The translations under genes and the position numbers were made by a program. DNA of 64,000 bases from Pseudomonadota bacterium. GTDB taxonomy: Bacteria > Myxococcota_A > UBA796 > SXON01. This document shows positions 49,084 through 56,967 of the stretch, in pieces (the first letter of the stretch is position 1; each line of letters opens with the position of its first letter). Under the pieces are notes generated by a model. The model made no database searches, was not told the origin of the DNA, and saw only the letters and a program-made list of their open reading frames with translations. The stretch is taken from NCBI GenBank assembly GCA_030685065.1, contig JAUXQH010000095.1, positions 78,855-142,854 of the forward strand. Direction: 5' to 3'.

Positions 49084-49554
49084 CTACGCCTGGGCCGGCT
49101 TCTTGTCGTCGGCCTTGGCGGGCGTCGCCGCCTTGGGAGCCGCCTTCGGAGCGGCGGGCGTGGCCGCCTTGGGCGCGGCGGGCGTCGCGGTCGGCTTGGG
49201 CGCAGGCGCCTCGGCCTTCACGACGATCTCCACGAAGCCCTTTCCGGCGGCCCAGCGCATGTCGTCCTCGGCCACCGCTTCCGGCGGGCGGGTGACCTTG
49301 AAGGCGCCACCCTTCACGATCGCCGCCACGTCGGCCAGCTTGAACTCCTTGTTGAGCCCGAGCTTGGCGAAGTAGACCTTGCTGTGCGCGCCCTCGGTCG
49401 GGGCCTTGGTGAACTTGAACACCGTCGTGGCGTCCACCTTCTTGGCGACCGCGCGGGCGGGCTTGGCGGGGGTCGCCTCCAGCTTGGCGACGCGCTCGGT
49501 GAGGGCGGCGAGCTGGGCGGTCAGGGCGGCGATCTGGACGTTCGTGTCTTCCAT
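49084..49554 (-). CDS. Phage protein with coiled coil and Ala/Pro/Lys-rich tail
   Basis: 156 residues. An N-terminal coiled coil (QIAALTAQLAALTERVAKLE) is followed by a small domain (ATTVFKFTKAPTEGAHSKVY, LADVAAIVKGGAFKVTRP) and a histone-like tail of repeated AAPKAATPA units. The basic tail suggests nucleic-acid binding. A 193-bp gap upstream (49,555-49,747) holds no gene. Confidence 0.6.
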   Translation of the reverse strand: MEDTNVQIAALTAQLAALTERVAKLEATPAKPARAVAKKVDATTVFKFTKAPTEGAHSKVYFAKLGLNKEFKLADVAAIVKGGAFKVTRPPEAVAEDDMRWAAGKGFVEIVVKAEAPAPKPTATPAAPKAATPAAPKAAPKAATPAKADDKKPAQA

Positions 49555-49747
49555 TGTCTTGCCAGTCGGGCGGGGGCTGTAAGGTTTGTATCAACCCGCC
49601 CGACAAAGACTACTTAGGGCAGCAGTCCAATTGTCACCTCCCAAACAAGGCAGATAGTTCAATAAAACCGCTCGTTGTTTGCGAGAAACACGCGGTTGGC
49701 GTCATTGTTGTGAAACTAACGAGCCAGCACGCGCCTACGCTTGGGCC

Positions 49748-49954
49748 CTACCGCTTCTCCCACCCGGGGCAGTTGTCGGCCTTCCGGTCGCACGACCCTC
49801 GGTAATCGATGATCGTGCCAGGGGTGTGGATCCACGCCATCACCTCCTCCTTGCCCGGTCGGTCCTGCCAGCAGAGCCGACACAGTTTGTGCGGGGCATG
49901 GGCGGGGTCGGTGTACTCGTTGACACAGGTGTTGCAGTTCCTCAGGGGGACCAT
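49748..49954 (-). CDS. Zinc-finger-like phage protein, 68 residues
   Basis: It carries four paired cysteines (NCNTCVNEY and LCRLCWQDRPG) plus a later RGSCDRKADNCPGW, fitting one or two small zinc sites. ATG 49954 overlaps the upstream stop (TGATG). Possibly DNA-binding. Confidence 0.55.
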   Translation of the reverse strand: MVPLRNCNTCVNEYTDPAHAPHKLCRLCWQDRPGKEEVMAWIHTPGTIIDYRGSCDRKADNCPGWEKR

Positions 49955-50178
49955 CACAGATCCTCCAGCGCGAGTTGGATGGCGATCTTCTTCGCGTCCT
50001 TCGGCGTGTCGATGTCCAAGCTGAGCTGGTTGAAGATGAGTTCTTCTACGACGCGGCTTGGGTCCACCCGCCGATCGAGGCAGAAGGAGTTGAGTAGGAT
50101 GAGGGCCTCGCCCGAGAGCTTGAACGAGGTGGACTTGCGCTTCATGCGGGTCTCCGCTTGGATCGAGTTTCGGGGCAT
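49954..50178 (-). CDS. Ribbon-helix-helix-like phage protein, 74 residues
   Basis: KRKSTSFKLSGEALILLNSF and DPSRVVEELIFNQLSLDI form the strand-helix-helix pattern of CopG/Arc DNA-binding proteins. Its start overlaps the primase stop (TGATG). It may autoregulate the replication operon. Confidence 0.6.
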   Translation of the reverse strand: MPRNSIQAETRMKRKSTSFKLSGEALILLNSFCLDRRVDPSRVVEELIFNQLSLDIDTPKDAKKIAIQLALEDL

Positions 50179-52031
50179 CAGTTCTCCAACATCAGAAGGT
50201 CGTCGAGCGACGTCGCCGCCTGGGGTCCCGCGGATTCCTTGATCCGGATGCGGTGGACCTCGAAGCCGTTCGACTTGCCCTTCACGACCCCGTAGCGATT
50301 GAGGACGGCCTTGCTGAACTTCTGCTCGGAGACCGGCTGGCGTCCGCCTTCCTTCGCCCACTCCTTGAAGGCGTTGTAGTGCTCGCGCGGACGGACGACG
50401 CCCTTGGGGTCCTGTTCCAGATGGTCCTGGCACCACTCGGCGATCGGGTCCACCTCGCGGAGCCACTCGGCCTTCGCCACCACGGATGACGGGACCGACG
50501 TGTACCGCTGCCCCTGGTGGTGCCACCGGGTGAGTCCTTCGAGCGCCCAGCCGAGGAGGTCTGTCAGCTCGTTCGCGATGATGCGCTTGGCGAGGTCGGC
50601 GTCCCGCTGCTCCTCGGGGATGGCGTTCGGGAACGAGAGGACGCACCAACGCCGGAAGGTGGAGCCCGACCGGTCGCTCGGCGTCCAGCTCTCGTTGCAG
50701 CCGACGAGCCACGCGGCTTGCGGCTTGAACCGGAGAGGCGCGGCGAACTTGCGGTCTACCTCGATGTAGTCGGCCGTCAGGATGGACTTCAGCATCGTGG
50801 AGTCGATCAGCCGGTCGGTGGGGATCTCGGCCTGGGTGTTCAACCGGGAGCCCGCGAAGTTCATCAGGGAGAACCGGTCCCCGAGCTTCTCCATCGGCAC
50901 GGAGGACGTGGCGCGCGCGGGGAAGAGGGCGTTCACGATGTCGATCAGCGTGCTCTTGCCGTTCGACCCTCCCGCGGTCCCTTGCATCATGACGTGGACC
51001 TGCCCCCGGACGGCCCAACCCGCGAGCGCCAGACCGAGCCACTCTTGGAGGAACAGGACCCGCTCGCGGTAGTCGGGCGTCCCCGCCCAGACCGTGTCCA
51101 GGAAGCGGAGAAACTCCCTCGGGTACGTCCGGGTCCGGTCGTACCGAGCGCCGATGCGGTCCCCGCTCCGGATGTAGCAGTCGCGCACCTCGTTGTAGGG
51201 GACGACGCGGACGGTGCGGGTGACTTCGAGGATGCCGCCCCGATACGCGATGAGCGGGTTCGGACGGTCCTCGGAGAAGCGGGTGTTGACCTTGCCGGTG
51301 TCGGTCACGTTGGCGCGTGGGACGCTCGCCCGGAGCATGGACACGACCTGGAGGTAGATCGACTCGACCGCGTTCCCCGTCAGCTTCACCTCGGCGAACT
51401 TCGGCTTGCCGTCCTTCGTGGTGCCGGCGTGGACCCACTCGCCCGAGAACGAACGGACCACCGCGAGCACGGCATCCTTGTGGACCGCTACCCAGGTGCC
51501 CGCGTCCTCGGAGGGGGCCCCCTTGGCGGGAGGCTCGACGTAGCGGCGGATGAGGTCCCCGTCATCCAGCTCCACGTCGCCCAGGAGACGGAGAACGCGC
51601 TCGGCGATCTCCACGTGGTCCCCTCGTTCGAGGACTGGGTACTTCCGCTTGGTGCGCTCCTTGTCGCGGTAGGTCCACATCCAGAACTTGTTGCCGTCGC
51701 GGTCCACGCGCTCATGGTCGGTGCCGTGGCGGTGGGCCGGATCGCGGCAGACCACGAGGACCGAGCAGCCGTCCTCCGCGACCTTGTACGAGAGGCCCTG
51801 GCCCTTCGCGTTCCAGCCACGTCCGACCGGGGCGAACGGGCAGCCGTCCTTCAACGAGACCCAGGCGCCACCCTGGCCGTTGGCGAGGACGTCAATCATC
51901 GTCCGACCGGGGCGACCAATCACCGTCTGCGGGGTGAGGGCCTCCGGGTCGGTCTCGCCTCCGGGTGGGTGCTCGGGGAGGGCGCCCTCGCCGGCAAGCA
52001 CGTCGTCAATGGAGTAGTCGAGAAGGGACAT
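50178..52031 (-). CDS. Phage primase-helicase (D5/SF3 type)
   Basis: 617 residues from ATG 52031 with GGGAG eight bases upstream. The SF3 helicase core has Walker A GGSNGKST near 350, MEKLGDRFSLMNFAGSRLNT, and SNEX-type sensor LVGCNESWTPSDRSG. It ends with the D5/P4 C-terminal pattern (LLGWALEGLTRWHHQGQ). The N-terminal half has a Cys/His-containing DNA primase-like region (VLVVCRDPAHRHGTD) but I cannot identify a full primase active site. It should unwind phage DNA at the adjacent iteron array. Confidence 0.85.
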   Translation of the reverse strand: MSLLDYSIDDVLAGEGALPEHPPGGETDPEALTPQTVIGRPGRTMIDVLANGQGGAWVSLKDGCPFAPVGRGWNAKGQGLSYKVAEDGCSVLVVCRDPAHRHGTDHERVDRDGNKFWMWTYRDKERTKRKYPVLERGDHVEIAERVLRLLGDVELDDGDLIRRYVEPPAKGAPSEDAGTWVAVHKDAVLAVVRSFSGEWVHAGTTKDGKPKFAEVKLTGNAVESIYLQVVSMLRASVPRANVTDTGKVNTRFSEDRPNPLIAYRGGILEVTRTVRVVPYNEVRDCYIRSGDRIGARYDRTRTYPREFLRFLDTVWAGTPDYRERVLFLQEWLGLALAGWAVRGQVHVMMQGTAGGSNGKSTLIDIVNALFPARATSSVPMEKLGDRFSLMNFAGSRLNTQAEIPTDRLIDSTMLKSILTADYIEVDRKFAAPLRFKPQAAWLVGCNESWTPSDRSGSTFRRWCVLSFPNAIPEEQRDADLAKRIIANELTDLLGWALEGLTRWHHQGQRYTSVPSSVVAKAEWLREVDPIAEWCQDHLEQDPKGVVRPREHYNAFKEWAKEGGRQPVSEQKFSKAVLNRYGVVKGKSNGFEVHRIRIKESAGPQAATSLDDLLMLEN

Positions 52032-52168
52032 CTGGTTCTCCCAGAGGCCCCCTCCCGGTCGCAGTCGGGAGGGGGCCAAGGAGCATCTCCCAGGACTGAG
52101 GGAGACGCAGACGAGAAGAGTGTTGTCCGGCAAGACGCTGCGACACGCTTACCTTGACTTGTTACACA

Positions 52169-52174
52169 ACACTA
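52169..52174 (-). promoter_or_regulatory. Phage promoter for the replication operon
   Basis: On the minus strand GATGGGTAGTGTTG carries TAGTGT (52174-52169), the same core as at 33561. The start would be near 52162, giving a leader of about 130 nt to the primase ATG. Confidence 0.5.
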
Positions 52175-52219
52175 CCCATCAGATAAGATGTCTATTGCGG
52201 AAATCTTGATGGAATCCTG

Positions 52220-52531
52220 CCGGGGGTAGCACGGAGGCCCCCAGGGGGGGCATTTCCATCTGCTACCCCCGCTGCTACCCCCGGCAAAAGGAGCCTTGAA
52301 CCAAGCTCAACAGCTCGCCGGGGGTACCAGGGGTAGCATTTTAAAAAGAGTTTCACGTATAGGGTGTTGTCCGGTCTTTCCCAATTGCCCCGTATTAAGG
52401 CGTCCATCACATTTGCTACCCCTGCTACCCCCGGCTGCCGGAAAGCCAAGGAAGGCGGCTCGTGTCGCCGGGGGTGGCATCGCGGGGTGCTACCCCCGGT
52501 GCCACCCCCGGCTGTCGGGTGCTACCCCCGG
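52220..52531. repeat. Iteron array, probable phage replication origin
   Basis: At least ten copies of GCTACCCCCGG or close variants (GCCACCCCCGG, GCTACCCCNG) occur in both orientations, for example at 52220-52230 (inverted), 52274-52284, 52424-52434, 52489-52499 and 52521-52531. AT-richer DNA (52,145-52,200 and 52,338-52,415) flanks and interrupts the array. It lies beside the SF3 primase-helicase gene. The spacing is irregular and the units are short, so this is not CRISPR. No credible gene occupies 52,032-52,521. Confidence 0.7.
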
Positions 52532-52677
52532 TGGAGGTGGCACTCCAACCACGCCAGGGCGATGGCCGCCTTCGCCTGGTTCTCCTTGGTCGGGTTGTCC
52601 AGCGCCCTCATGAGCCACGCCGTCGCGCGCGTGGTACGCATGCTCCGGAACGAGGGCATCAGCCGGAGCTGCTTCAT
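52522..52677 (-). CDS. Small phage protein, 51 residues
   Basis: From ATG 52677 with AAGGG upstream. It is a helical, basic peptide (LMPSFRSMRTTRATAWLMRA, KENQAKAAIALAWLECHLHR). It follows the zinc-finger-like gene by 11 bp, and the last iteron overlaps its stop. Function unknown. Confidence 0.5.
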   Translation of the reverse strand: MKQLRLMPSFRSMRTTRATAWLMRALDNPTKENQAKAAIALAWLECHLHRG

Positions 52678-52688
52678 GGCGCTGCCCT

Positions 52689-52955
52689 TCACGACGGGAT
52701 CTCGGGCTTCAGGACGCCGATCTCTTCCAGGAGAGCCCTTTCGAGCATCGCCTGGGTGAGCGGCACGTCTGCCTTGCACTCGCGGCACCAGGCACCTGCC
52801 ACGGAGAGGCTGGCGAGCCAGTCGTTGTCGCAAGCGTGACCGTCTCCCTGGATGGCGAGGAGGACGAACTTGACGGGATCGTCCTCCAGGTCGTGCATGA
52901 GGTTGCTGCCGTCGATGAGGTGGCCCTTCGGGCACCGGAGGGGGTTGTCGGACAT
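52689..52955 (-). CDS. Zinc-ribbon-like phage protein, 88 residues
   Basis: From ATG 52955 with GGAGAG five bases upstream. It starts MSDNPLRCPKGHLIDGSNLM and has a second CxxC-type site (AWCRECKADVPL). The middle is acidic and helical (DLEDDPVKFVLLAIQG). The longer in-frame extension upstream is non-coding-like. First gene of the leftward replication region, preceded by a sigma70-type promoter. Confidence 0.6.
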   Translation of the reverse strand: MSDNPLRCPKGHLIDGSNLMHDLEDDPVKFVLLAIQGDGHACDNDWLASLSVAGAWCRECKADVPLTQAMLERALLEEIGVLKPEIPS

Positions 52956-53057
52956 GAGGTCTCTCCATCCCGCATGAGGCGGGCATAGGGGTGCGGATGG
53001 GGACCCGTCTCCGGACGAGGCGAGCATGAACGGCCCAGCGTCGGAGTCCTTGCGCGC

Positions 53058-53085
53058 AGTGTAGCCGACGCCTCGCCACCGTCAA
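53058..53085 (-). promoter_or_regulatory. Leftward sigma70-type promoter
   Basis: TTGACG (53085-53080) and TACACT (53063-53058) are separated by 16 bp on the minus strand. It points at the zinc-ribbon-like gene starting at 52955. Confidence 0.6.
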
Positions 53086-53201
53086 GCACCTGTAGATGCT
53101 CGTCTTTCGATAGATCGGGCCCCTGTCGAGAGCAAAATCCACAGAGGTACCTTGGGGGCCATGCTCGTCGACCCGGCACACGTCGCGACTGGGGTGGGCG
53201 T

Positions 53202-53230
53202 TTGAGCAATCCTGTAGGAGCGGCTACAAA
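53202..53230 (+). promoter_or_regulatory. Possible integrase promoter
   Basis: TTGAGC (53202-53207) and TACAAA (53225-53230) are 17 bp apart. The start near 53237 would leave a 250-nt leader before the integrase GTG. Confidence 0.35.
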
Positions 53231-53488
53231 TCGATGCCCGGCAACCCCACCGGAGGTAGTCCAAGATTTATTTCAGTGATGCCGGCCGTCCTGCCGGGGG
53301 AGCTTCGCGGTCCCGCCGGTAATCGGAGGGGTGAAGCCAAAGCCCACCATCGAAGACCCCGCTACTACGCGCGTTCGTCGCAGCAAACGCGCGGTTGTGG
53401 CGTTGGAAACGTCGGGCAGTCCTCCTCCCGACGCCTCCCTCGGGGACCTGAGTCTCCCGAAGCTGAGCGCGGCTATCTGGAGAGCGAA

Positions 53489-55144
53489 GTGTCGAACGAC
53501 CAAGAGCTGATCGCCGTCGGCTATCTACGGTGCTCGGGCGAGAAGCAGGCGAAGAAGGACTCGTCCCTCCCCGGCCAGCAGCGGGAGATCGAGCGGCAGG
53601 CCGAGCGGGACGGCGCGTCCATCGTGAAGTGGTTCACGGACGACGGCATCAGCGGCAAGTTCCTTGAAGCCCGCGACGCCATGAACGAGATGCTCGCCTA
53701 CCTGGAGAAGCACAAGGGCAACATCGACTTCGCCTACGTTTACGACGCGAGCCGCATGGCCCGGAACCGGAAGGACGCCATCTTCATCCGGGACGAGTGC
53801 GAGCGCCTGAAGGTGAAGCTCGTCTCCGTCGCCCAGCCCGACACGGACGACGAAGCCACGAACATCATGCTCCACGGACTGTGGGACGGCATGGCCCACG
53901 CCCAGTCTGTGAAGCTCGGGAAGGACGTGAAGCGCGGGCTTCGGCAGGCGCTCTCGCAGGGCCTGTGGCCGTGGTCCGACAAGACGCCCTACGGCTACCG
54001 GCGCACGGAGGAAAGGAACGCCAGAGGGGCCCTGCGGTTCCGCCTCGCGGTCTCCGAGGAACAGGCCCCCGTGGTCCGGTACATCTTCGATCTCTACTTC
54101 GCCGGCCTCGGGTTCAAGGCCATCGCCGCACGCCTCACGGACGAGGGCGTCGCGCCTCCGAGTCGGTCTGATGTCCCGAAGGAGAGGCTCGCCGACTGCT
54201 GGCGCTCTAAGCACGTCCAGCGCATCCTCGGGGGAGCCCCGATCTACTACGGCAGCATCGACTGCGAGGGCGAGCTGTTCCCCATCGTGGACGGCATCGT
54301 CTCGAAGGAGACCTGGGACCGCGCTCGCGCTCTCGCCGGTGTCCGCCTGCGGAAGAAGTCGACGGTGGCGACCTTCGGAGCGGGCAAGGTCTCCGACCAC
54401 GGGGTTCTCCGACCGTGGCTCCGGTGCGCCGGCTGCGAAGGCTCCATCGCCGTGGTCCGAGGCGGCCACGAAGGGCACCGGCACTTCTACTACACGTGCC
54501 GGACCCGACAGGAGAACAAGGCGGCGTGTCCCGGGATCTCTTGCCGAACGGACATGCTGGACGACATCGTCCTGACGGCCATCGAGCGAGATGTCCTCAC
54601 GGCGGCCAAGGTCCGGGCGCTGATCGAGGACACGCTGGAACGGATGCGGACGGACGCCGGGGGAGAGGTCGTCGAACGCCGTGCCGTGCTGGACGCCCGG
54701 CTGAAGGAACTGGACCGGAAGATTCGGACGACGGCCATGCAGGTCACGGATGGGCTCATCGAGGCCGACGACGCGAAGGCCATGAACGCGCCCCTCCTCG
54801 TAGAGCGGGACGCGGCGCGGGCCGAGCTGAAGAACCTCCCCGTGCCCGAGGCCGTCCCGACCATCGACGAGATCGACGCCGACGCCTTCCGCGAGGACAT
54901 CGCGCAGCAGTATCGGGCCGCCGAGGTTGGTATCCGTCGGACGGCCCTGGACCGCATCATCACCGAGATTCGGCTGGAACCCGGCGTAGCCCGCCTATTC
55001 TACGCCTGGAAGGACGCCGGGAGCCCGGAACCTTACCAAGAACCGCCCGGCCCCCCAAACGCCCCCAAATCCCCCCGACTCCCATCCGCATCCACCCGGC
55101 TCGGATCCCCAGCATTGACGCCCGGGCTGGTGGTCGACAGGTGA
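53489..55144 (+). CDS. Large serine recombinase (phage integrase)
   Basis: 551 residues from GTG 53489, which has GGAGAG upstream. The catalytic domain starts GYLRCSGEKQ, with the nucleophile Ser at about 16, and continues with YVYDASRMARNRKDAIFI. The recombinase domain includes KTPYGYRRTEERNARG, and the zinc ribbon includes LRCAGCEGSIAVV...YYTCRTRQE...CPGISC. A coiled coil (ERRAVLDARLKELDRKIRTT) follows. The last 35 residues are Pro/Ser-rich and lie antisense to the 3' end of the host lipoprotein gene. The frame therefore probably ran past its native end into flanking DNA at the attachment junction. Confidence 0.92.
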   Translation: MSNDQELIAVGYLRCSGEKQAKKDSSLPGQQREIERQAERDGASIVKWFTDDGISGKFLEARDAMNEMLAYLEKHKGNIDFAYVYDASRMARNRKDAIFIRDECERLKVKLVSVAQPDTDDEATNIMLHGLWDGMAHAQSVKLGKDVKRGLRQALSQGLWPWSDKTPYGYRRTEERNARGALRFRLAVSEEQAPVVRYIFDLYFAGLGFKAIAARLTDEGVAPPSRSDVPKERLADCWRSKHVQRILGGAPIYYGSIDCEGELFPIVDGIVSKETWDRARALAGVRLRKKSTVATFGAGKVSDHGVLRPWLRCAGCEGSIAVVRGGHEGHRHFYYTCRTRQENKAACPGISCRTDMLDDIVLTAIERDVLTAAKVRALIEDTLERMRTDAGGEVVERRAVLDARLKELDRKIRTTAMQVTDGLIEADDAKAMNAPLLVERDAARAELKNLPVPEAVPTIDEIDADAFREDIAQQYRAAEVGIRRTALDRIITEIRLEPGVARLFYAWKDAGSPEPYQEPPGPPNAPKSPRLPSASTRLGSPALTPGLVVDR

Positions 55145-56892
55145 AAGTCCGTCGTGAATTCCGGGTCCGCGGTGAGGTTGCCGTCGCGGCCCGTGGGGTC
55201 GCTCATCCCCACGAATTCGTTACCGTTGTTGCCCCACGTGAGGGTGTAGCGCCACTCGGGCGTCGACGAGGAATTCGCGGCCACCGCGTTCCCGTCGTTG
55301 GCGGAGAGGATGCTGTCCGACACCACCGCGCTCCCCACGCTGCGCAACGCCATCGCCGAGCCTTCGTCCGCCGAGTTGGCGTTGAGCACCACGTTGTACA
55401 TCGCGAGCGACGCCTGCTCGAAGTAGATGCCCCCGCCCGCGCTGGAGGCCACGTTTCCGGAGAAGACGGCATTTTCCAGATGAAAAGTGCCCGTCTTGAC
55501 GCAGATTCCCCCGCCGCTGCCCGCCTGGTTGCCGGTCATCACCAGGCGCGACGCCTTTAGATCGAACAACTTGCCATCAAACCCGATGGCCCCCCCGCAC
55601 CCGCCGCTCACGTTCTCCTCGAACACCGAATCCGTCAGCTCGATGTTCCAGAAAGGGAATGCCATGTGCACGGCGCCGCCGTCGCCATCGGACGTATTGC
55701 GTCGGAACACGTTTCCGGTCGAGGAGGTGTTGTCGTCGTCGATCTCGATGGCGCCACCTTTGCCGCTTGCCGTGTTGTCCTCGAAGGTGTTGTTGACCAC
55801 CTGGCTGGCGTTGTGGGACACCTTCATGGCGCCGCCGTCACCCCCCGAGGCCGCGTTGGATCGGAAGGTGTTCCCCTCGATCAGGGCCCCGCCGTAGAGC
55901 ATGCGGAGCGCGCCCGCGTCGTCGGTCGCCGTGTTGTCGTGAAAGCTGTTCCGGAAGATGTGGCCCGTGCCGCTCTCCGTGAACCCGCCACCGCCGTCCG
56001 TGCCGCAGGTGTTCTCGTACACCTCGTTGTAGGCGATGTCCCCGCTGTGAAGCACGCCCGCGAAGCCGCCGCCCGTGAACAGGGCGTCGTTCCGCCGCAC
56101 CACGTTGCGCGAGAACGAATAGGCGCCGTCGAACCATGCGCCGCCGCCGACGTGCCCGACGTTGTCCTCGAACACGCTTCCCGTCGTGCTTCCCGCCGCA
56201 CCCATGATGTACAGCCCGCCGCCGTCCGCACCCATGTTGGTCGCGACGGTGGCCTCCTCGACGGTGAGCGTGCCCCCTTGGAAGTACCCGCCGCCGCCAT
56301 CCCCCCCGGAACGGTTCGCGAGCAGCTGGGTACGCACCATGGACACGGTGCAGTCGAGCGTGGCGATTCCGCCGCCCTCCTGGGCCACGCCGTGGGTGAT
56401 CGTGCTGTCGACGAGGGTGAGCTCAGCCCCCTCGCACCACACGTTGCCGCCCCGGTCCGCGTTCCCGTTCGTGAGGATCACGCCCTCGACCGTGACCTTG
56501 GCCAGCCCGGCGGTCGACGTGACCTCGAGGACACGCCCGGCGCCGTGCCCATCGAGGGTGGTGGCCCCGGTCCCGTGCAACGTGAGCGCGCGGCCGTCGA
56601 TCACCACCGCCTCGGCGAACGACTCTCCGCACAGCTCGAGGATCGCCCCCTCCGGAGCCGCGTCGACCGCGCTCTGAACGGTGGCATGGTCGGCCGTACC
56701 ATCCCCGCACACGGTCAGTACGACCGGGGGAACCACGACTTCGGCCGTGTCGTCCGGAGTTCCGGTGTCACCGGTGTCCGGCAGCTCATCGCCACCGCCA
56801 CCGCCGCCCCCCCCGGGGGGCTTGCCGCCCTCGGAGCCGACACAGCCAACACTACACGCCAGGAGAATGACCAGACAACCCAGGCCACGCAT
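55033..56892 (-). CDS. Parallel beta-helix (pectin lyase-fold) lipoprotein
   Basis: 619 residues from ATG 56892 (an in-frame GTG at 56907 is less likely). MRGLGCLVILLACSVGC is a lipoprotein signal, followed by a Gly-rich and Asp/Thr-rich linker (DTGDTGTPDDTAEVV). VCGDGTADHATVQSAVDAAP begins a beta-helix of repeated NTF/NTA-type coils (VVNNTFEDNTASGKGGAIEI, FRRNTSDGDGGAVHMAFPFW). The end DADGSRGDLGAFGGPGGSW is a typical natural terminus for this family. It may bind or process surface glycans; no catalytic residues are evident. Its last 112 bases are antisense to the integrase tail. Confidence 0.85.
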   Translation of the reverse strand: MRGLGCLVILLACSVGCVGSEGGKPPGGGGGGGGDELPDTGDTGTPDDTAEVVVPPVVLTVCGDGTADHATVQSAVDAAPEGAILELCGESFAEAVVIDGRALTLHGTGATTLDGHGAGRVLEVTSTAGLAKVTVEGVILTNGNADRGGNVWCEGAELTLVDSTITHGVAQEGGGIATLDCTVSMVRTQLLANRSGGDGGGGYFQGGTLTVEEATVATNMGADGGGLYIMGAAGSTTGSVFEDNVGHVGGGAWFDGAYSFSRNVVRRNDALFTGGGFAGVLHSGDIAYNEVYENTCGTDGGGGFTESGTGHIFRNSFHDNTATDDAGALRMLYGGALIEGNTFRSNAASGGDGGAMKVSHNASQVVNNTFEDNTASGKGGAIEIDDDNTSSTGNVFRRNTSDGDGGAVHMAFPFWNIELTDSVFEENVSGGCGGAIGFDGKLFDLKASRLVMTGNQAGSGGGICVKTGTFHLENAVFSGNVASSAGGGIYFEQASLAMYNVVLNANSADEGSAMALRSVGSAVVSDSILSANDGNAVAANSSSTPEWRYTLTWGNNGNEFVGMSDPTGRDGNLTADPEFTTDFHLSTTSPGVNAGDPSRVDADGSRGDLGAFGGPGGSW

Positions 56893-56967
56893 GGATCTCG
56901 TACGCACAGCTTGACTCCCACCCTGCGTAGGATGGTAGACACGAGCGCGACCAGGGGGAGAGGGTGG

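Larger units (their letters stand above)
52956..53488. other. Divergent control region between replication genes and integrase
   Basis: These 533 bases hold no credible gene, although a weak frame extends upstream of the integrase from 53234. They contain a leftward promoter (53058-53085) and a possible rightward promoter (53202-53230). CCTGTAGATGC and CCTGTAGGAGC near 53,089 and 53,211 are similar short motifs that could be operator half-sites. Confidence 0.45.
26741..55050. mobile_element. Siphovirus-type prophage
   Basis: A continuous set of phage genes is present: early small genes, terminase, portal, capsid, tail tube, tape measure, tail tip, lysis, primase-helicase and a large serine integrase. 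Virion and integration genes appear intact. The right junction is placed near 55,050 because the integrase frame runs into a host lipoprotein gene. The left end is not found; it could lie anywhere from about 19,950 to 26,770, so the restriction genes may be phage cargo. I found no obvious CI-type repressor. Confidence 0.85.

Noticed and set aside
50669..50676. A single GACCGGTC in the primase gene
   Set aside because: It is unpaired and lies within coding sequence with no sigma54-type promoter at the matching distance.
52192..52449. An 85-residue minus-strand gene across the iterons
   Set aside because: Its sequence is generated by the repeats and it lacks a ribosome site.
52220..52531. CRISPR array
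   Set aside because: Repeats are 11 bp, in both orientations and irregularly spaced, with no cas genes; iterons fit better.
53234..53488. An 85-residue N-terminal extension of the integrase
   Set aside because: It is Arg/Gly/Pro-rich without similarity to recombinases; GTG 53489 has a ribosome site and starts four residues before the conserved fold.
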